From the NCBI GenBank assembly GCA_963775015.1, contig CAVZHI010000012.1:62001-126000 (forward strand): DNA of 64,000 nt. The letters are read 5' to 3'. Shown piece by piece: positions 30,843 to 40,025 of the stretch; position 1 is the first letter of the stretch; the number at the start of each line of letters is the position of its first letter. The notes under the pieces are model-generated. The model worked only from the letters and a program-made list of their open reading frames with translations, made no database searches and was not told the origin of the DNA. A program made the translations under genes and the position numbers. This DNA comes from JAEMQF01 sp963775015 (GTDB lineage Bacteria > Pseudomonadota > Gammaproteobacteria > Burkholderiales > Burkholderiaceae_C).

Positions 30843-31284
30843 ATGTACAAGAGACTCTTTGTCGCCCACGACGGAAGCGAACCCGGCGCCGCGGCGCTGC
30901 ATGAGGCGATCGGCCTGGCGCAAAGCGAAGGCGCCGAGCTGCACATCGTCTTCATCGTCTTCCACCCGCGCACGTTCGGGCACCCGATGGTGAACCTCGC
31001 CGCCGTCGAAGAGGCGCTGCAAAGCGAAGGGCGGACGATCCTCGAGAACGCCGCCGCGCAGGCGCTGGCCGCAGGCGTCACCGCGTCGACGGCGCTCGTC
31101 GCTGCGGCGCGCGAGCCGATCGCGGCGACGCTGCTCGGCGAAGCTGCGAACTGGCGCGCCGACCTGGTCGTGATGGGAACGCACGGGCGGCGCGGACTGG
31201 GCCGCGCCGTCGATCGGCAGCGTCGCCGAAGACCTGCTGCGCGCCGCGACGCTGCCGGTGCTGCTGGTGCGCGTGCGCCGCTGA
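30843..31284 (+). CDS. Universal stress protein (UspA), one frameshift
   Basis: Cytoplasmic nucleotide-binding stress protein of about 146 residues after correction. It begins MYKRLFVAHDGSEPGAAALHE and contains VVMGTHGRRGLGRA of the ATP-binding loop. After that the frame changes near 31210 (one base extra): the next frame gives IGSVAEDLLRAATLP and ends VRVRR-stop at 31284, the normal C-terminus of the family. Without the shift the protein would run on without homology. FNR/ANR-controlled USP genes are known in denitrifying proteobacteria, and the upstream box at 30759 fits this. Confidence 0.8.
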
Positions 31285-31546
31285 GGGACGCGTCGGCGCG
31301 CCGCGGGTTGCGCCCGTTGCCGGTAGAGTCTGCGGGTCACTCGCCCGCTGCTCAACCATGCTCGAACTCCGATCCACCTTCGAATCCTGCAAGCGGGCCG
31401 TGCCGCCGCGGCAAGGGTAGGCGGGTGGCGCCCCCCGACCCCGACGCCGGGCACAGAATATTTCTCCGCCACCCTGTCGATTTGGCGCCAACGCTGCGTC
31501 ATGGCAGCGACCCCGCCCCGGGGCCAACCCCAACCAAGGAAGAGCC

Positions 31547-31912
31547 ATGCAATACATGATCCTGATCTACGGCGACGAATCGAACTTCGCCATGATGGCG
31601 AACAACCCGCAGGCGCAAGCGCAGATGTACGCCGCGTTCACGCGCTACGGCGCCGACATGCGCGAAGCCGGCGTGCTGCGCGGCGGCGCCGAGTTGAAAG
31701 CGACGTCGACCGCGACGACGGTGCGCGTCCGCAACGGCAAGACGCTCACCACCGACGGCCCGTTCGCCGAAACCAAGGAGCAGCTCGGCGGCTACTACCT
31801 GATCGACGTTCCCGACCTGGATCAGGCGGTGCACTGGGCGGCGCGCTGCCCTGCAGCGGCGGGCGGGTCGATCGAAGTGCGGCCGCTCGGCGTGACCGCT
31901 GCGGCGAAGTGA
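31547..31912 (+). CDS. YciI-family (DGPF domain) protein
   Basis: 121-residue protein MQYMILIYGDESNF with the signature TTDGPFAETKEQLGGYY. Start follows GGAAGAG. DGPF proteins are small YCII-fold proteins of unsettled function, and genes for them are typically adjacent to ECF42-type sigma factors, as here. First gene of a three-gene set with the MAPEG and sigma-factor genes (gaps of 7 and 30 bases). Confidence 0.88.
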   Translation: MQYMILIYGDESNFAMMANNPQAQAQMYAAFTRYGADMREAGVLRGGAELKATSTATTVRVRNGKTLTTDGPFAETKEQLGGYYLIDVPDLDQAVHWAARCPAAAGGSIEVRPLGVTAAAK

Positions 31913-31919
31913 GCGCGCC

Positions 31920-32324
31920 ATGACGCCGGTGTTCCCGATCGTCACTGCCGGCGTCGCCGCTGGCCTGGGCCTGCTTGCCGCGCTGCTCACGGTGCAGGTG
32001 ATCCGCAATCGCGTGCGCTTTCGCGTCGACGTGAGCGACGGCGGCAATCCGCCGCTCGCGCAGGCGATTCGCGCCCACGCGAACCTGGCCGAACACGCGC
32101 CGATCGCGCTGCTCCTGCTCGCCCTCGCCGAATCCAGCGGCGCGCAGCGCTGGCTCATCGCGGGCCTGGGGGGCGTGTTCCTGATCGCGCGCCTCGCGAG
32201 TGCGTGGGCCTTGAGCCGCACGCTCGCGCAAAGCCCGCCGCGCCAGGCCGGCGCCGGGCTCACCGTGCTCGTCACTTCGCTCGCGGCGCTGCTGATTCTG
32301 TACCGCCTCGTCGCGCCGGCCTGA
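31920..32324 (+). CDS. MAPEG family membrane protein
   Basis: 134-residue, four-helix membrane protein. The RAHANLAEHAPIALLLLALAE stretch is the signature of the MAPEG (microsomal glutathione transferase-like) family in bacteria. Start seven bases after the DGPF stop. Its role is unknown; it lies between a DGPF gene and its sigma factor, so it may belong to that regulon. Confidence 0.82.
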   Translation: MTPVFPIVTAGVAAGLGLLAALLTVQVIRNRVRFRVDVSDGGNPPLAQAIRAHANLAEHAPIALLLLALAESSGAQRWLIAGLGGVFLIARLASAWALSRTLAQSPPRQAGAGLTVLVTSLAALLILYRLVAPA

Positions 32325-32354
32325 GCGAAGCGCGCACCTCCGGCGCTGCCGCGC

Positions 32355-33611
32355 ATGCTCACCCTCGTCATCGACAGCATCTGCCGCGCCGAGGGTGCGC
32401 GTGTGCTCGCCGGGCTGATCCGGCGCTTCGGCGACTTCGACCTCGCCGAAGACGCGATGCAAGACGCGTTCACGAAGGCGATCGAAGTCTGGCCGATACA
32501 AGGCCTGCCCGAGGCGCCTGCGGCGTGGCTGACGACGGTGGCGCGGCGCCGCGCGCTCGACCTCCTGCGGCGCCGCAAGAGCGGCCCCATTTACACCGAC
32601 GAGCCACCCGACGTCGCCGGACCTTCGAGCGATGACGGCGACGACGCGGATGCGCTCGACCCTGCCGACCACTCGGGTGTCGCCGACCACCGCCTGCGCC
32701 TGCTCTTCACGTGTTGCCACCCGGCGATCGCGCAGGGCGCGCAGATGGCGCTCGCACTGCGCACGCTGTGCGGCCTGTCGACGCGCGAAATCGCGCGTGC
32801 TTTCCTCGAACCCGAAGCGACGACCGCGCAGCGCCTCGTGCGCGTCAAGAAAAAGATTCTCGAGGCACGTATCCCTTACGAAGTGCCGGCATTGGACGCG
32901 TTGCCGCAGCGCCTGGCCACCGTGCTCGGCGTCATCTACCTCGTCTTCAATGAAGGCTATTCGACGACGGAGAACGACGCGCTGGTGCGCCCCGACCTGT
33001 GCGCCGAGGCGATTCGCCTGGCGCGGCTCGTCGTCGAGCTCATGCCGGGAGAACCCGAGGCTGGCGGCCTGCTCGCGCTGCTGTTGCTGAGCGACGCGCG
33101 GCGCCCGGCGCGAGTCGCCGCCGACGGCGCACTGATTCCACTCGAAGAGCAGGAGCGCAGCCGCTGGCACGCCGAGTCGATCGCGCAAGGCCTGGCGGTG
33201 CTCGACGCCGCCCTCGCGCAGCGGCGTCGCGGCGCGTACCAGTTGCAAGCCGCGATCGCCGCGCTGCACGCGCGCGCAATCCGCGCCGAAGACACGGACT
33301 GGAAGCAGATCGCCGCGCTCTACGGCGGGCTGCTGCGCGAGCAACCCGGCGCCGTGATCGAACTCAACGCCGCTGTCGCGCTGGCGATGGCCGAAGGCGC
33401 AGAGTTGGGCCTGGCGTGGATCGAGCGGCTGCGCGAGTCGCCGGAGTTGAACGGCTATCACCTGCTGCCCGCGGCGCGCGCCGACCTGCTGCGCCGCCTG
33501 CACCGCCACGCCGAAGCGGCGCTCGCGTATGGCGAGGCGCTCGCGCTGGTGCGCAATCCGGCCGAGCGCCTCTACCTCGAGCGGCGCCTCGCGGGGTGCC
33601 GCGCCAATTGA
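32355..33611 (+). CDS. ECF42-type sigma factor with C-terminal TPR extension
   Basis: 418-residue sigma-70 family factor. Region 2 (LIRRFGDFDLAEDAMQDAF, then WLTTVARRRALDLLRR) and region 4 (CGLSTREIARAFLEPEATTAQRLVRVKKKI) occupy the first ~180 residues. The remaining ~230 residues are the helical DUF6596/TPR-like extension typical of ECF42 (LVFNEGYSTTEND). In this class the extension replaces an anti-sigma factor and is thought to control activity. The DGPF protein gene upstream is the expected partner. Confidence 0.9.
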   Translation: MLTLVIDSICRAEGARVLAGLIRRFGDFDLAEDAMQDAFTKAIEVWPIQGLPEAPAAWLTTVARRRALDLLRRRKSGPIYTDEPPDVAGPSSDDGDDADALDPADHSGVADHRLRLLFTCCHPAIAQGAQMALALRTLCGLSTREIARAFLEPEATTAQRLVRVKKKILEARIPYEVPALDALPQRLATVLGVIYLVFNEGYSTTENDALVRPDLCAEAIRLARLVVELMPGEPEAGGLLALLLLSDARRPARVAADGALIPLEEQERSRWHAESIAQGLAVLDAALAQRRRGAYQLQAAIAALHARAIRAEDTDWKQIAALYGGLLREQPGAVIELNAAVALAMAEGAELGLAWIERLRESPELNGYHLLPAARADLLRRLHRHAEAALAYGEALALVRNPAERLYLERRLAGCRAN

Positions 33612-33648
33612 ATCCTGCGGACCGCCACGAACCGAGCGCTTGCGAAGC

Positions 33649-35125
33649 TCAGCGCGCCGCCTGCGTCAGCAGCCGGTGGTAGAAGCGCACCATGTCGGCG
33701 AGCTGCGTGATCGCGATGCGCTCGTCGGTGCCGTGCAGGCGCGGCAGGTCTTCGCTGCCGAAGCGGATCGGCATGAAGCGGTACACCTGGTCGGCGACCC
33801 CCTCGAAGTGGCGCGAGTCGGTTCCCGCGATCACGAGTCCGGGAGCGACGATCGCGTCGGGAAATACTTCGCGCACGGTGCGCTCGATCAGTTGGTATGC
33901 AGGAGCAGCCGCGGACGAAATTCGCGACGCTTCCGCCGCAGCGCCGATCGGCTTGATCTCGATGCGCTCGTCGGCAATCACGCGCCGCACATGCTCGATC
34001 ACCGACGCTGACGTGTCGCCCGGCAGGAGGCGAAAGTTCACCACCGCTTCGGCCTGCCCGGGCAGTACGTTGGCCTTGTTGCCGGCGGCGAGGATCGTCA
34101 TCGCCGTCGTCGAACGCATCATCGCGTTCGTCGCCGCGCTCTTCCCCAACATGCCTTCCACCACCGGGCGCAACAGCCACAGATTGGACATGGGAAGGCG
34201 CTGCGCGAACGGCAGCTCGGGCGCGACCGCGGCGAACATTTCGCCCGCGACGCCGCGAATCCCGCCCGGCACCGGGTTCTGGTCCAGCCGTGCCAAGGCC
34301 GCGGCGAGCATGCCGATCGCGCTCGCGCCGGGGCTCGCCGGCGGCATCGACGAATGGCCCGGCGCTGCGCTCGCCGATGAGGCGCAGCGACATGCCGCCT
34401 TTTTCCGCCAGGCCAATCAGCGCGAGCGGCGCCTTCACGCCCGGCAGGATGCCCTCGGTGACTGCAAGTCCCTCGTCGAGAACGAAGTCGAGCTGCACGC
34501 CGCGCTCTTTCAGCAGCGCGACGATTCGAACCGCGCCATCACCGCCGCCCACCTCTTCGTCGTGGCCGAAGGCAAGGTAGATGCTGCGCTGCGGCTTGAA
34601 GCCTGCCTTGATGCAGCATCTCCACCGCTTCGAGCTGCGTGATGACGTTGCTCTTGTCATCGAGCGTGCCACGTCCCCAGACGAAGCCGCCTTCGATGGC
34701 GCCGCTGAACGGCGGTTTCTTCCACAGCGCTTCGGTGCCCGGGGCGACCGGAACCACGTCCTGGTGCGCGAGCAGCGCGATCGGCTTCGCCTTTCGCGTC
34801 GCTGCCGGGCCAGGTGAAGAGCAGGCTGTGCCCGCCGATCACTTCGCGGCGCAGCGTCGCGTGCACGAGCGGGTAGCGCGCTTTCAGGTGCGCGTGCAGC
34901 GCGTCGTATTCGGCGGCGACGCCCGTCGGGTCCTGGCAGGCCGGTGACGGTCTTGGCGCGCACCGCGACCGCCATAGCCTCGGCGAGCGCTGCGTTGTCG
35001 ACCGCCAGCGGCGCGAGCGGCGGCACCTGAACCTGGCGCGAACCTTGGCGCAAAGTGTTCAGCAGCAGCACGGCAGCGAGCAGCACCAGCAGCGCCAGCA
35101 AACCCAGCAGAAGGCGTTTCAACAT
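33649..35125 (-). pseudogene. M20 family metallopeptidase, about four frameshifts
   Basis: Zinc carboxypeptidase of the M20/CPS1 type with an N-terminal membrane anchor (MLKRLLLGLLALLVLLAAVLL). The frames must be joined at about 34938, 34795, 34615 and 34365. The M20 elements survive across the joins: HQDVVPVAP (zinc His), WGRGTLDDKSNV (bridging Asp), GHDEEVGGGDG (catalytic and zinc Glu), and a C-terminal FRLLPGDTS and HFEGVADQVYRFMP. No in-frame start-to-stop protein is possible. Four single-base shifts in 1.5 kb suggest either decay or locally poor sequence; the shifts otherwise leave good codons, favouring the second. Confidence 0.75.
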
Positions 35126-35224
35126 GACCCGGCTCCGTTTCCTTGAGTCGCGATTCGCCGAGGATAGGTGATGGTGCACCCAGTTGCGCTACGCTGAGCA
35201 CACTTTCGCCCCCGAGGATCCCCC

Positions 35225-36358
35225 ATGAACGACGAAGCTGGAACCCGCCTGTTCATCGACCGCAAGGACTTGCATCGCATCCAGTGGGGTCCCGACCCGG
35301 ACGCCGCGCGGCTGCTGGCGCCCGGCGAGGCACGCCTGGCGCTGCAGCACTTTGCACTCACCGCGAACAACATCACCTACGCGGCTTTCGGCGAAGCGAT
35401 GAAGTACTGGCGATTCTTTCCCGCGCCGGATCCGGACTGGGGCTGCCTGCCGGTGTGGGGTTTTGCGCTCGTCAGCGAATCGCGCGCCGACGGCGTTCGT
35501 GCAGGGCAGCGCGTCTACGGCTACTTTCCGGCGGGAACCCACCTCGTCGTCACGCCGGCGCGGGTGAGTCCGGCGGGCTTTGTCGACAGCGCCGCGCACC
35601 GCGCCGAGCTCACCGCCGCCTATCAGGCGTACGTGTTCTGCGAGCACGATCCCTCCTGGCAGGCGCGCCTGGAAGGGCTGCAAGCGGTGCTCAAGCCGCT
35701 CTTCACGACGTCGTTCCTGCTCGACGACGCGCTCGCCGAGACGCAGTTCTACGGCGCGCGGCAACTGCTGTTGTCGAGCGCGTCGAGCAAGACCGCTTAC
35801 GGCACCGCGTTCTGCCTCGCGCAGCGCCGGGGTACGTCGGATGCGCCGCGGGTCGTCGGCCTGACCTCGCCCGCGAACCTGGCGTTCGCACGCGGCATCG
35901 GCTGCTATGACGAGGTTCTGCCTTACGCCGACGTCGCGACGCTGGACGCCAGGCTGCCCAGCGTCTACGTCGACTTTGCCGGCAACGCAGCGTTGCGGCG
36001 CAGTGTGCACGAGCACTTTGGCGACACCTTGAAGTACAGCAGCTCGATCGGCGGAACGCATTGGGAGGCGCTCGGCTCGGGCGGCAGTTTGCCGGGCCCG
36101 CGGCCGACACTCTTCTTTGCCCCGGCGCAAGCGAAAAAACGCAGCGCAGCGCCGCCCGAAGGCTGGGGCCGGGCCGGGCTCGAGCAGCGGATCGCCGCTG
36201 CGTGGAACGGTTTCGTCTCGCGCGTCCAGCGCAACGACGACCCATGGGTCAAGATCGTGAACGCGAGCGGCGCCAGCGCGACCGAAGCCGCGTACCGCGC
36301 CCTGCTCGACGGCCGCGCCGACCCGCACGAAGGGTTGATGCTGAGCCTGAGCGAATGA
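35225..36358 (+). CDS. DUF2855 family protein
   Basis: 377-residue protein starting MNDEAGTRLFIDRKDLHRIQ. It resembles the DUF2855 family, whose layout suggests a medium-chain dehydrogenase/quinone-oxidoreductase fold: an N-terminal substrate-like half (NNITYAAFGEAMKYWRFFP, VWGFALVSESRADGVRAGQRVYGYFP) and a nucleotide-binding half (QLLLSSASSKTAYGTAFCLA). The usual GxGxxG loop is replaced by SSASSKTAYG. Function not known. Start 3 bases after CCC, with weak ribosome site GAGGATC upstream. Confidence 0.78.
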   Translation: MNDEAGTRLFIDRKDLHRIQWGPDPDAARLLAPGEARLALQHFALTANNITYAAFGEAMKYWRFFPAPDPDWGCLPVWGFALVSESRADGVRAGQRVYGYFPAGTHLVVTPARVSPAGFVDSAAHRAELTAAYQAYVFCEHDPSWQARLEGLQAVLKPLFTTSFLLDDALAETQFYGARQLLLSSASSKTAYGTAFCLAQRRGTSDAPRVVGLTSPANLAFARGIGCYDEVLPYADVATLDARLPSVYVDFAGNAALRRSVHEHFGDTLKYSSSIGGTHWEALGSGGSLPGPRPTLFFAPAQAKKRSAAPPEGWGRAGLEQRIAAAWNGFVSRVQRNDDPWVKIVNASGASATEAAYRALLDGRADPHEGLMLSLSE

Positions 36359-36394
36359 GCGGCGGCAGGCGCGCCCGGTCAGTGGCGGCGGTTG

Positions 36395-37459
36395 TCACTC
36401 GCCCAGGTCGAGCGGCGCGCGCAAGCGCCCGTCGGCGCTCGGAACGCCACCGCGATCGCCCGGCGTGACGCTGCCGTAGCGCTGCGCATACACGGCGGGA
36501 AGCGGCCGCACGTCGTTCGGCGCGAGCCACAGGCGCAGCAGATGGCGCCGGCGCTGCGGCTCGGGCCAGTCGCTGAACGCAGTGCGGTCGTGCAGCAAGG
36601 CGTGGTTGTGCACGAACTGCATGTCACCCGGCTCTAACGCCATGGTGAAGTGCAGCTCCGGGTCGTTCGCAAGCCGGTCCAGCAGGTCCAGCGCCTGCAC
36701 CTGCGCCGCGCTCAGGCGCGGCGCGTCGGCAAAGCGCTGCGCCGAATCGATGTACTGGCGCTGGTAGATCGCCGACAGCTGCCCGGCAAACCAGTTGAAC
36801 AGCGGAATCTCGAAATAAGGCTTGGCGCCTGCCGGAACCTCGCCGCGCCGGTCTGTCGCCAGGGGTTCGAACAGGCACGCGGCGAGGTCCGGGCGCAGGG
36901 CGCGCATTTCGTTGTAGAGCGTGTTGGAGGAGACGAGCGCCGACAGGCCGCCGCTGCAGGCCGGGTGCAGGCAGAGCAGGCCCACCAGATCCGCCGAATC
37001 GGTGTGAAAGGTCTGGCGCTCGTGGGTCTGGTAGATGCGCACGTTCGGGTCGTTCGACGCCAAGCCCAGGTCGCGCACATGACCGAGCACGTGGCCCTGC
37101 GCGTTCTGCGACAACGCCCGGCCGAGGTGCGCGCCCAGGCCATAGAAGGCGACGGCAGCGCGCCGCCTCCCCCATCGCACGACCGGCAAGCCACGCAACA
37201 ACGCAAAGCCGCGGCCGTCGACGAGTTCGGTGCGCAGGCGCGCCAGCCGCGGCGCCAGCAGGGGCAGCGCGAACTGCTCGCGCGTGAGAAGCGTCAGGTC
37301 CGCTGCAACGTCGATCCAGCTGTCGCTGGCTGCGGCGAGTTCGCCCAGCTCGGCTGCGCTCAAGGGCTCGATCCAGTCGCTGCGACGCACCATGTCGGCG
37401 CCGCGCCAGGCGCTCGGCGTGTCGATGCGCTCGGGCAACCCGGCAGGGAAAGCGGGCAT
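36395..37459 (-). CDS. TauD/TfdA-like Fe(II)/2-oxoglutarate dioxygenase
   Basis: 354-residue enzyme of the non-heme iron, 2-oxoglutarate type. The iron triad can be placed: HTD in QTFHTDSADL (about residue 180) and the distal His in MQFVHNHALLHDRTAF, with Arg in RRRHLLRLWL as the co-substrate ligand. ATG 37457-37459 shares one base with the stop of the CtaA-like gene (TGATG), so the two are coupled. The substrate is not known; the family includes taurine, 2,4-D and gamma-butyrobetaine-type hydroxylases. Confidence 0.85.
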   Translation of the reverse strand: MPAFPAGLPERIDTPSAWRGADMVRRSDWIEPLSAAELGELAAASDSWIDVAADLTLLTREQFALPLLAPRLARLRTELVDGRGFALLRGLPVVRWGRRRAAVAFYGLGAHLGRALSQNAQGHVLGHVRDLGLASNDPNVRIYQTHERQTFHTDSADLVGLLCLHPACSGGLSALVSSNTLYNEMRALRPDLAACLFEPLATDRRGEVPAGAKPYFEIPLFNWFAGQLSAIYQRQYIDSAQRFADAPRLSAAQVQALDLLDRLANDPELHFTMALEPGDMQFVHNHALLHDRTAFSDWPEPQRRRHLLRLWLAPNDVRPLPAVYAQRYGSVTPGDRGGVPSADGRLRAPLDLGE

Positions 37460-38391
37460 CAGAACAGGAGCACGAGGGTCGCGAGCAGCGCCGCGGCGAG
37501 CACGTTGTGCATCAGGGCGAACTGCAGGTGCAGCGCCGCCGTGCTCATCATCTGGCCGACCATCACTTGCGCGACGAACAGAATCAGCAACGCCGCGGCG
37601 CTGCTCGGCCAGCCGCGCCGCAGCGCAAACACCGCGAGCGGCAAGACGACTGCGGCGAGCGCGACGCCGAGGCTGCGATGCAAGGCGTTGACGAGCGCGC
37701 CGTCCGGGTTCATCGGCGGCAAGGCATTCAAGCGCGGCTCGCGCCACGGGTTCAGCGTATCCCAGTCGGCGTCTTGCACTGCAGCCAGGCATTGCGCCCA
37801 GCCGTCGCAGCTGAGCGCCGCGTACGACGCGCTGACGAGACCGCCGAGCGAAATTTGCGCGAGCAACAACAGCACCGCCGCGCCGACCCAGACCCGCAGC
37901 CGCAGCGCTTCGCTCGGCACGCCGGCCACGGCGAGCCGGGTGCAGAGCGCGAGCATCGCAAAACCGCCGAGCAGGTTGCCCAGCGCAACCGCCGGCACGC
38001 GCGCGCCGCTGCTCCAGCGCCCGAGCACGGCGAGGAACAGCGCCAGACCGAGCAGCGCGAGCGCCAGCGCGGCTTCGCTGCGCAGCACGGGGCGCGGACC
38101 CAGGCACACCATGACCATCATGACGATCAGCAGCAGCGCGACGCTGGCGAGCACCCGGTGCAGGACTCGCACCGAGGCACTCGTGTGCTCTGCCTCGGCG
38201 TCGACGCTCGGCGCGATGCCTTGCTGCTGCTGGCGCAGGCCCTGGCCATAACAGCGTGGCCAATCGGCGCAGCCCAGTCCCGCGTGGGACAGGCGCAGAT
38301 AAGCGCTCAGCGTCGTGACGACAAGCAGCAGCGCAGCGCACACGCCGGCCAGGCGACGCAATTGCAGGAGACGGCGGTTGGTGGTGTCCAT
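37459..38391 (-). CDS. COX15/CtaA-family heme A synthase-like protein
   Basis: 310-residue inner-membrane protein with about eight hydrophobic segments. CtaA converts heme O to heme A for cytochrome oxidase. It has the conserved LRLSHAGLGCADWPRCYGQ in the first periplasmic loop, HRVLASVALL, LGGLVSASYAAL with CDGWAQC as the second Cys pair, HRSLGVALA and HNVLAAALL. The ATG at 38389-38391 is favoured; GTG 38424 is possible. Its partner ctaB is not in the window. Coupled to the dioxygenase gene. Confidence 0.85.
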   Translation of the reverse strand: MDTTNRRLLQLRRLAGVCAALLLVVTTLSAYLRLSHAGLGCADWPRCYGQGLRQQQQGIAPSVDAEAEHTSASVRVLHRVLASVALLLIVMMVMVCLGPRPVLRSEAALALALLGLALFLAVLGRWSSGARVPAVALGNLLGGFAMLALCTRLAVAGVPSEALRLRVWVGAAVLLLLAQISLGGLVSASYAALSCDGWAQCLAAVQDADWDTLNPWREPRLNALPPMNPDGALVNALHRSLGVALAAVVLPLAVFALRRGWPSSAAALLILFVAQVMVGQMMSTAALHLQFALMHNVLAAALLATLVLLF

Positions 38392-38484
38392 GAGGATTTG
38401 AAGCGAGCGCACGGAATCGGCCACGCCGGTTCGGACCGCATCGTATCTCGCGCCGTGCGTGGGACGGCGCGCCGAGAAGCCGCG

Positions 38485-40011
38485 TCAATCCACCAGGAGT
38501 CGCACCTTCACGCTGCGCCCCTTGATTTTTCCGGCGCCGAGGCGCTGCGCGACTTGGGGCCCGATGTCGCGCTGCACCGCGACATAGGTCGAAAAGTCGT
38601 TGACGTTGATCTTGCCGATCTGCGACCCGGCGAAGCCGAGGTCTTTGGTGAGCGCGCCCAGCACGTCGCCCGGGCGGATCTTTTCCTTGCGCCCGCCCAT
38701 GATCTGCAGCGTCGCCATCGGCGGGCGCAGCATTTGCGTGCTCGTGCTCGTCAAGTCGGCCAGCGGCTGCCACTGCGTCGTGAATCCATGCGCCTTCTCG
38801 ATCTGGCCGACCCGGGCCATCTCGTCCAGGCTCGCCAGGCTGAATGCCCATCCTGCGGCGTCGACGCGTCCGGTGCGGCCGATGCGGTGCGTGTGCGTGG
38901 CGGGCTCCAGCGTCACGTCGACATTGATCACGGCCTCAAGTTGATCGATGTCCAGTCCGCGCGCCGCGATGTCGGTCGCGACAAGCACGCTGCAGCTGCG
39001 GTTCGCGAAACGCACCAGCACCTGATCGCGATCGCGCTGCTCCAGGTCGCCGTGCAGTTCGAGCGCCTCGAAGCCTGAAGCACGCAGTACTTGCACGAGG
39101 TCGCGGCACTGCTGCTTGGTATTGCAGAACGCGAGCGTGCTCACCGGCCGGTAGTGGTTCAGCAACAGCGACACGGCGTGCAGGCGCTGCTCTTCACGCA
39201 CTTCGATGAAGAGCTGGCGGATCTTGCCCGCGGCGTGCGCCTCAGCCAGCTTCACCTCTTTGGGCTCGCGCATGAACGCGGCGGCGAGTTTGGCGATGCC
39301 TTCCGGGTAGGTCGCCGAGAACAACAGCGTTTGCCTCGGTTTCGGGCATTGCTTGATGATCGTCGCGATGTCGTCGAAGAAGCCCATGTCGAGCATGCGA
39401 TCCGCTTCGTCGAGCACAAGCGTGTTCAGCGCTTCCAGGTTCAACGAGCCGCGCTCCAGATGGTCCATGAGCCGCCCGGGTGTGCCGATCACGATGTGCG
39501 CACCGTGCTCCAGGCTCGCGAGCTGCGGGCGCATCGTCGCGCCGCCACAGAGCGTGAGCACCTTGATGTGGTCATGAGCAAATGTGGCTCTGCCACTTTG
39601 CTCATCCCCCTCGAGGGGCGGCCGACGTATGGCGTCGGCCTGGGGGCGCCATTCGGCACGCGCCAGGCGCCGCACCTCTTGGGTCACCTGCTCGGCGAGT
39701 TCTCGCGTCGGGCAGAGCACGAGCGCCTGGACCGCGAAGCGGCGCGGATTCAGATTCGCCAACAGCGCAAGCGCAAACGCCGCCGTCTTGCCGCTGCCGG
39801 TTTTGGCCTGGGCGATCAGGTCATGCCCGGCGAGCGCGAGCGGCAAGGTCGCGGCTTGGATCGGCGTCATTCCCAGGTAGCCGAGGCTCTCGAGGTTTGC
39901 CAGCGCGGCCGGGGGCAGCGGCAGGCTGCTGAACGATGGCCCGATGGGTGCGACCGGCGCCGCACCCACCTTTGACTCGCCGACGGCGGCGGCGCTGAGG
40001 GAAGAATTCAT
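38485..40011 (-). CDS. dbpA: DEAD-box RNA helicase DbpA with an inserted repeat
   Basis: 508-residue ATP-dependent RNA helicase; E. coli DbpA acts on the 23S rRNA peptidyl transferase region during large-subunit assembly. Motifs: PIQAATLPLAL (Q), AQAKTGSGKTA (I), PTRELAEQV (Ia), VLDEADRMLD (II), FSATYP (III), TDIAARGLDI and HRIGRTGRV (V, VI). The C-terminal DbpA RNA-binding domain follows, with IGKINVNDFSTYVAV. Between motifs Ia and Ib about 26 extra residues (about 118-147) interrupt RRLARA / IKVLTLCGG and are encoded by a hairpin-rich repeat (39576-39640). The frame stays open. Confidence 0.9.
   Translation of the reverse strand: MNSSLSAAAVGESKVGAAPVAPIGPSFSSLPLPPAALANLESLGYLGMTPIQAATLPLALAGHDLIAQAKTGSGKTAAFALALLANLNPRRFAVQALVLCPTRELAEQVTQEVRRLARAEWRPQADAIRRPPLEGDEQSGRATFAHDHIKVLTLCGGATMRPQLASLEHGAHIVIGTPGRLMDHLERGSLNLEALNTLVLDEADRMLDMGFFDDIATIIKQCPKPRQTLLFSATYPEGIAKLAAAFMREPKEVKLAEAHAAGKIRQLFIEVREEQRLHAVSLLLNHYRPVSTLAFCNTKQQCRDLVQVLRASGFEALELHGDLEQRDRDQVLVRFANRSCSVLVATDIAARGLDIDQLEAVINVDVTLEPATHTHRIGRTGRVDAAGWAFSLASLDEMARVGQIEKAHGFTTQWQPLADLTSTSTQMLRPPMATLQIMGGRKEKIRPGDVLGALTKDLGFAGSQIGKINVNDFSTYVAVQRDIGPQVAQRLGAGKIKGRSVKVRLLVD
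39571..39660. repeat. Three-hairpin palindromic element inside dbpA
   Basis: Three hairpins in a row: GAGCAAA-T-GTGGC with GCCAC-TTTGCTC (39576-39603, 12-bp stem with one bulge), CCCCTCGAGGGG (39607-39618), and GGCCGACG with CGTCGGCC around a five-base loop (39620-39640). Flanks extend the extra sequence to about 39571-39660. It adds about 26 codons to dbpA in frame and has the look of a mobile palindromic repeat that tolerates coding sites. Relation to any named family was not checked. Confidence 0.7.
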
Positions 40012-40025
40012 GCGCGATTATCGAG

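Noticed and set aside
31318..31400. tRNA-like sequence with TTCGAAT and partial acceptor pairing
   Set aside because: The T-stem and anticodon stem do not pair, and no consistent acceptor stem can be drawn; at most a remnant.
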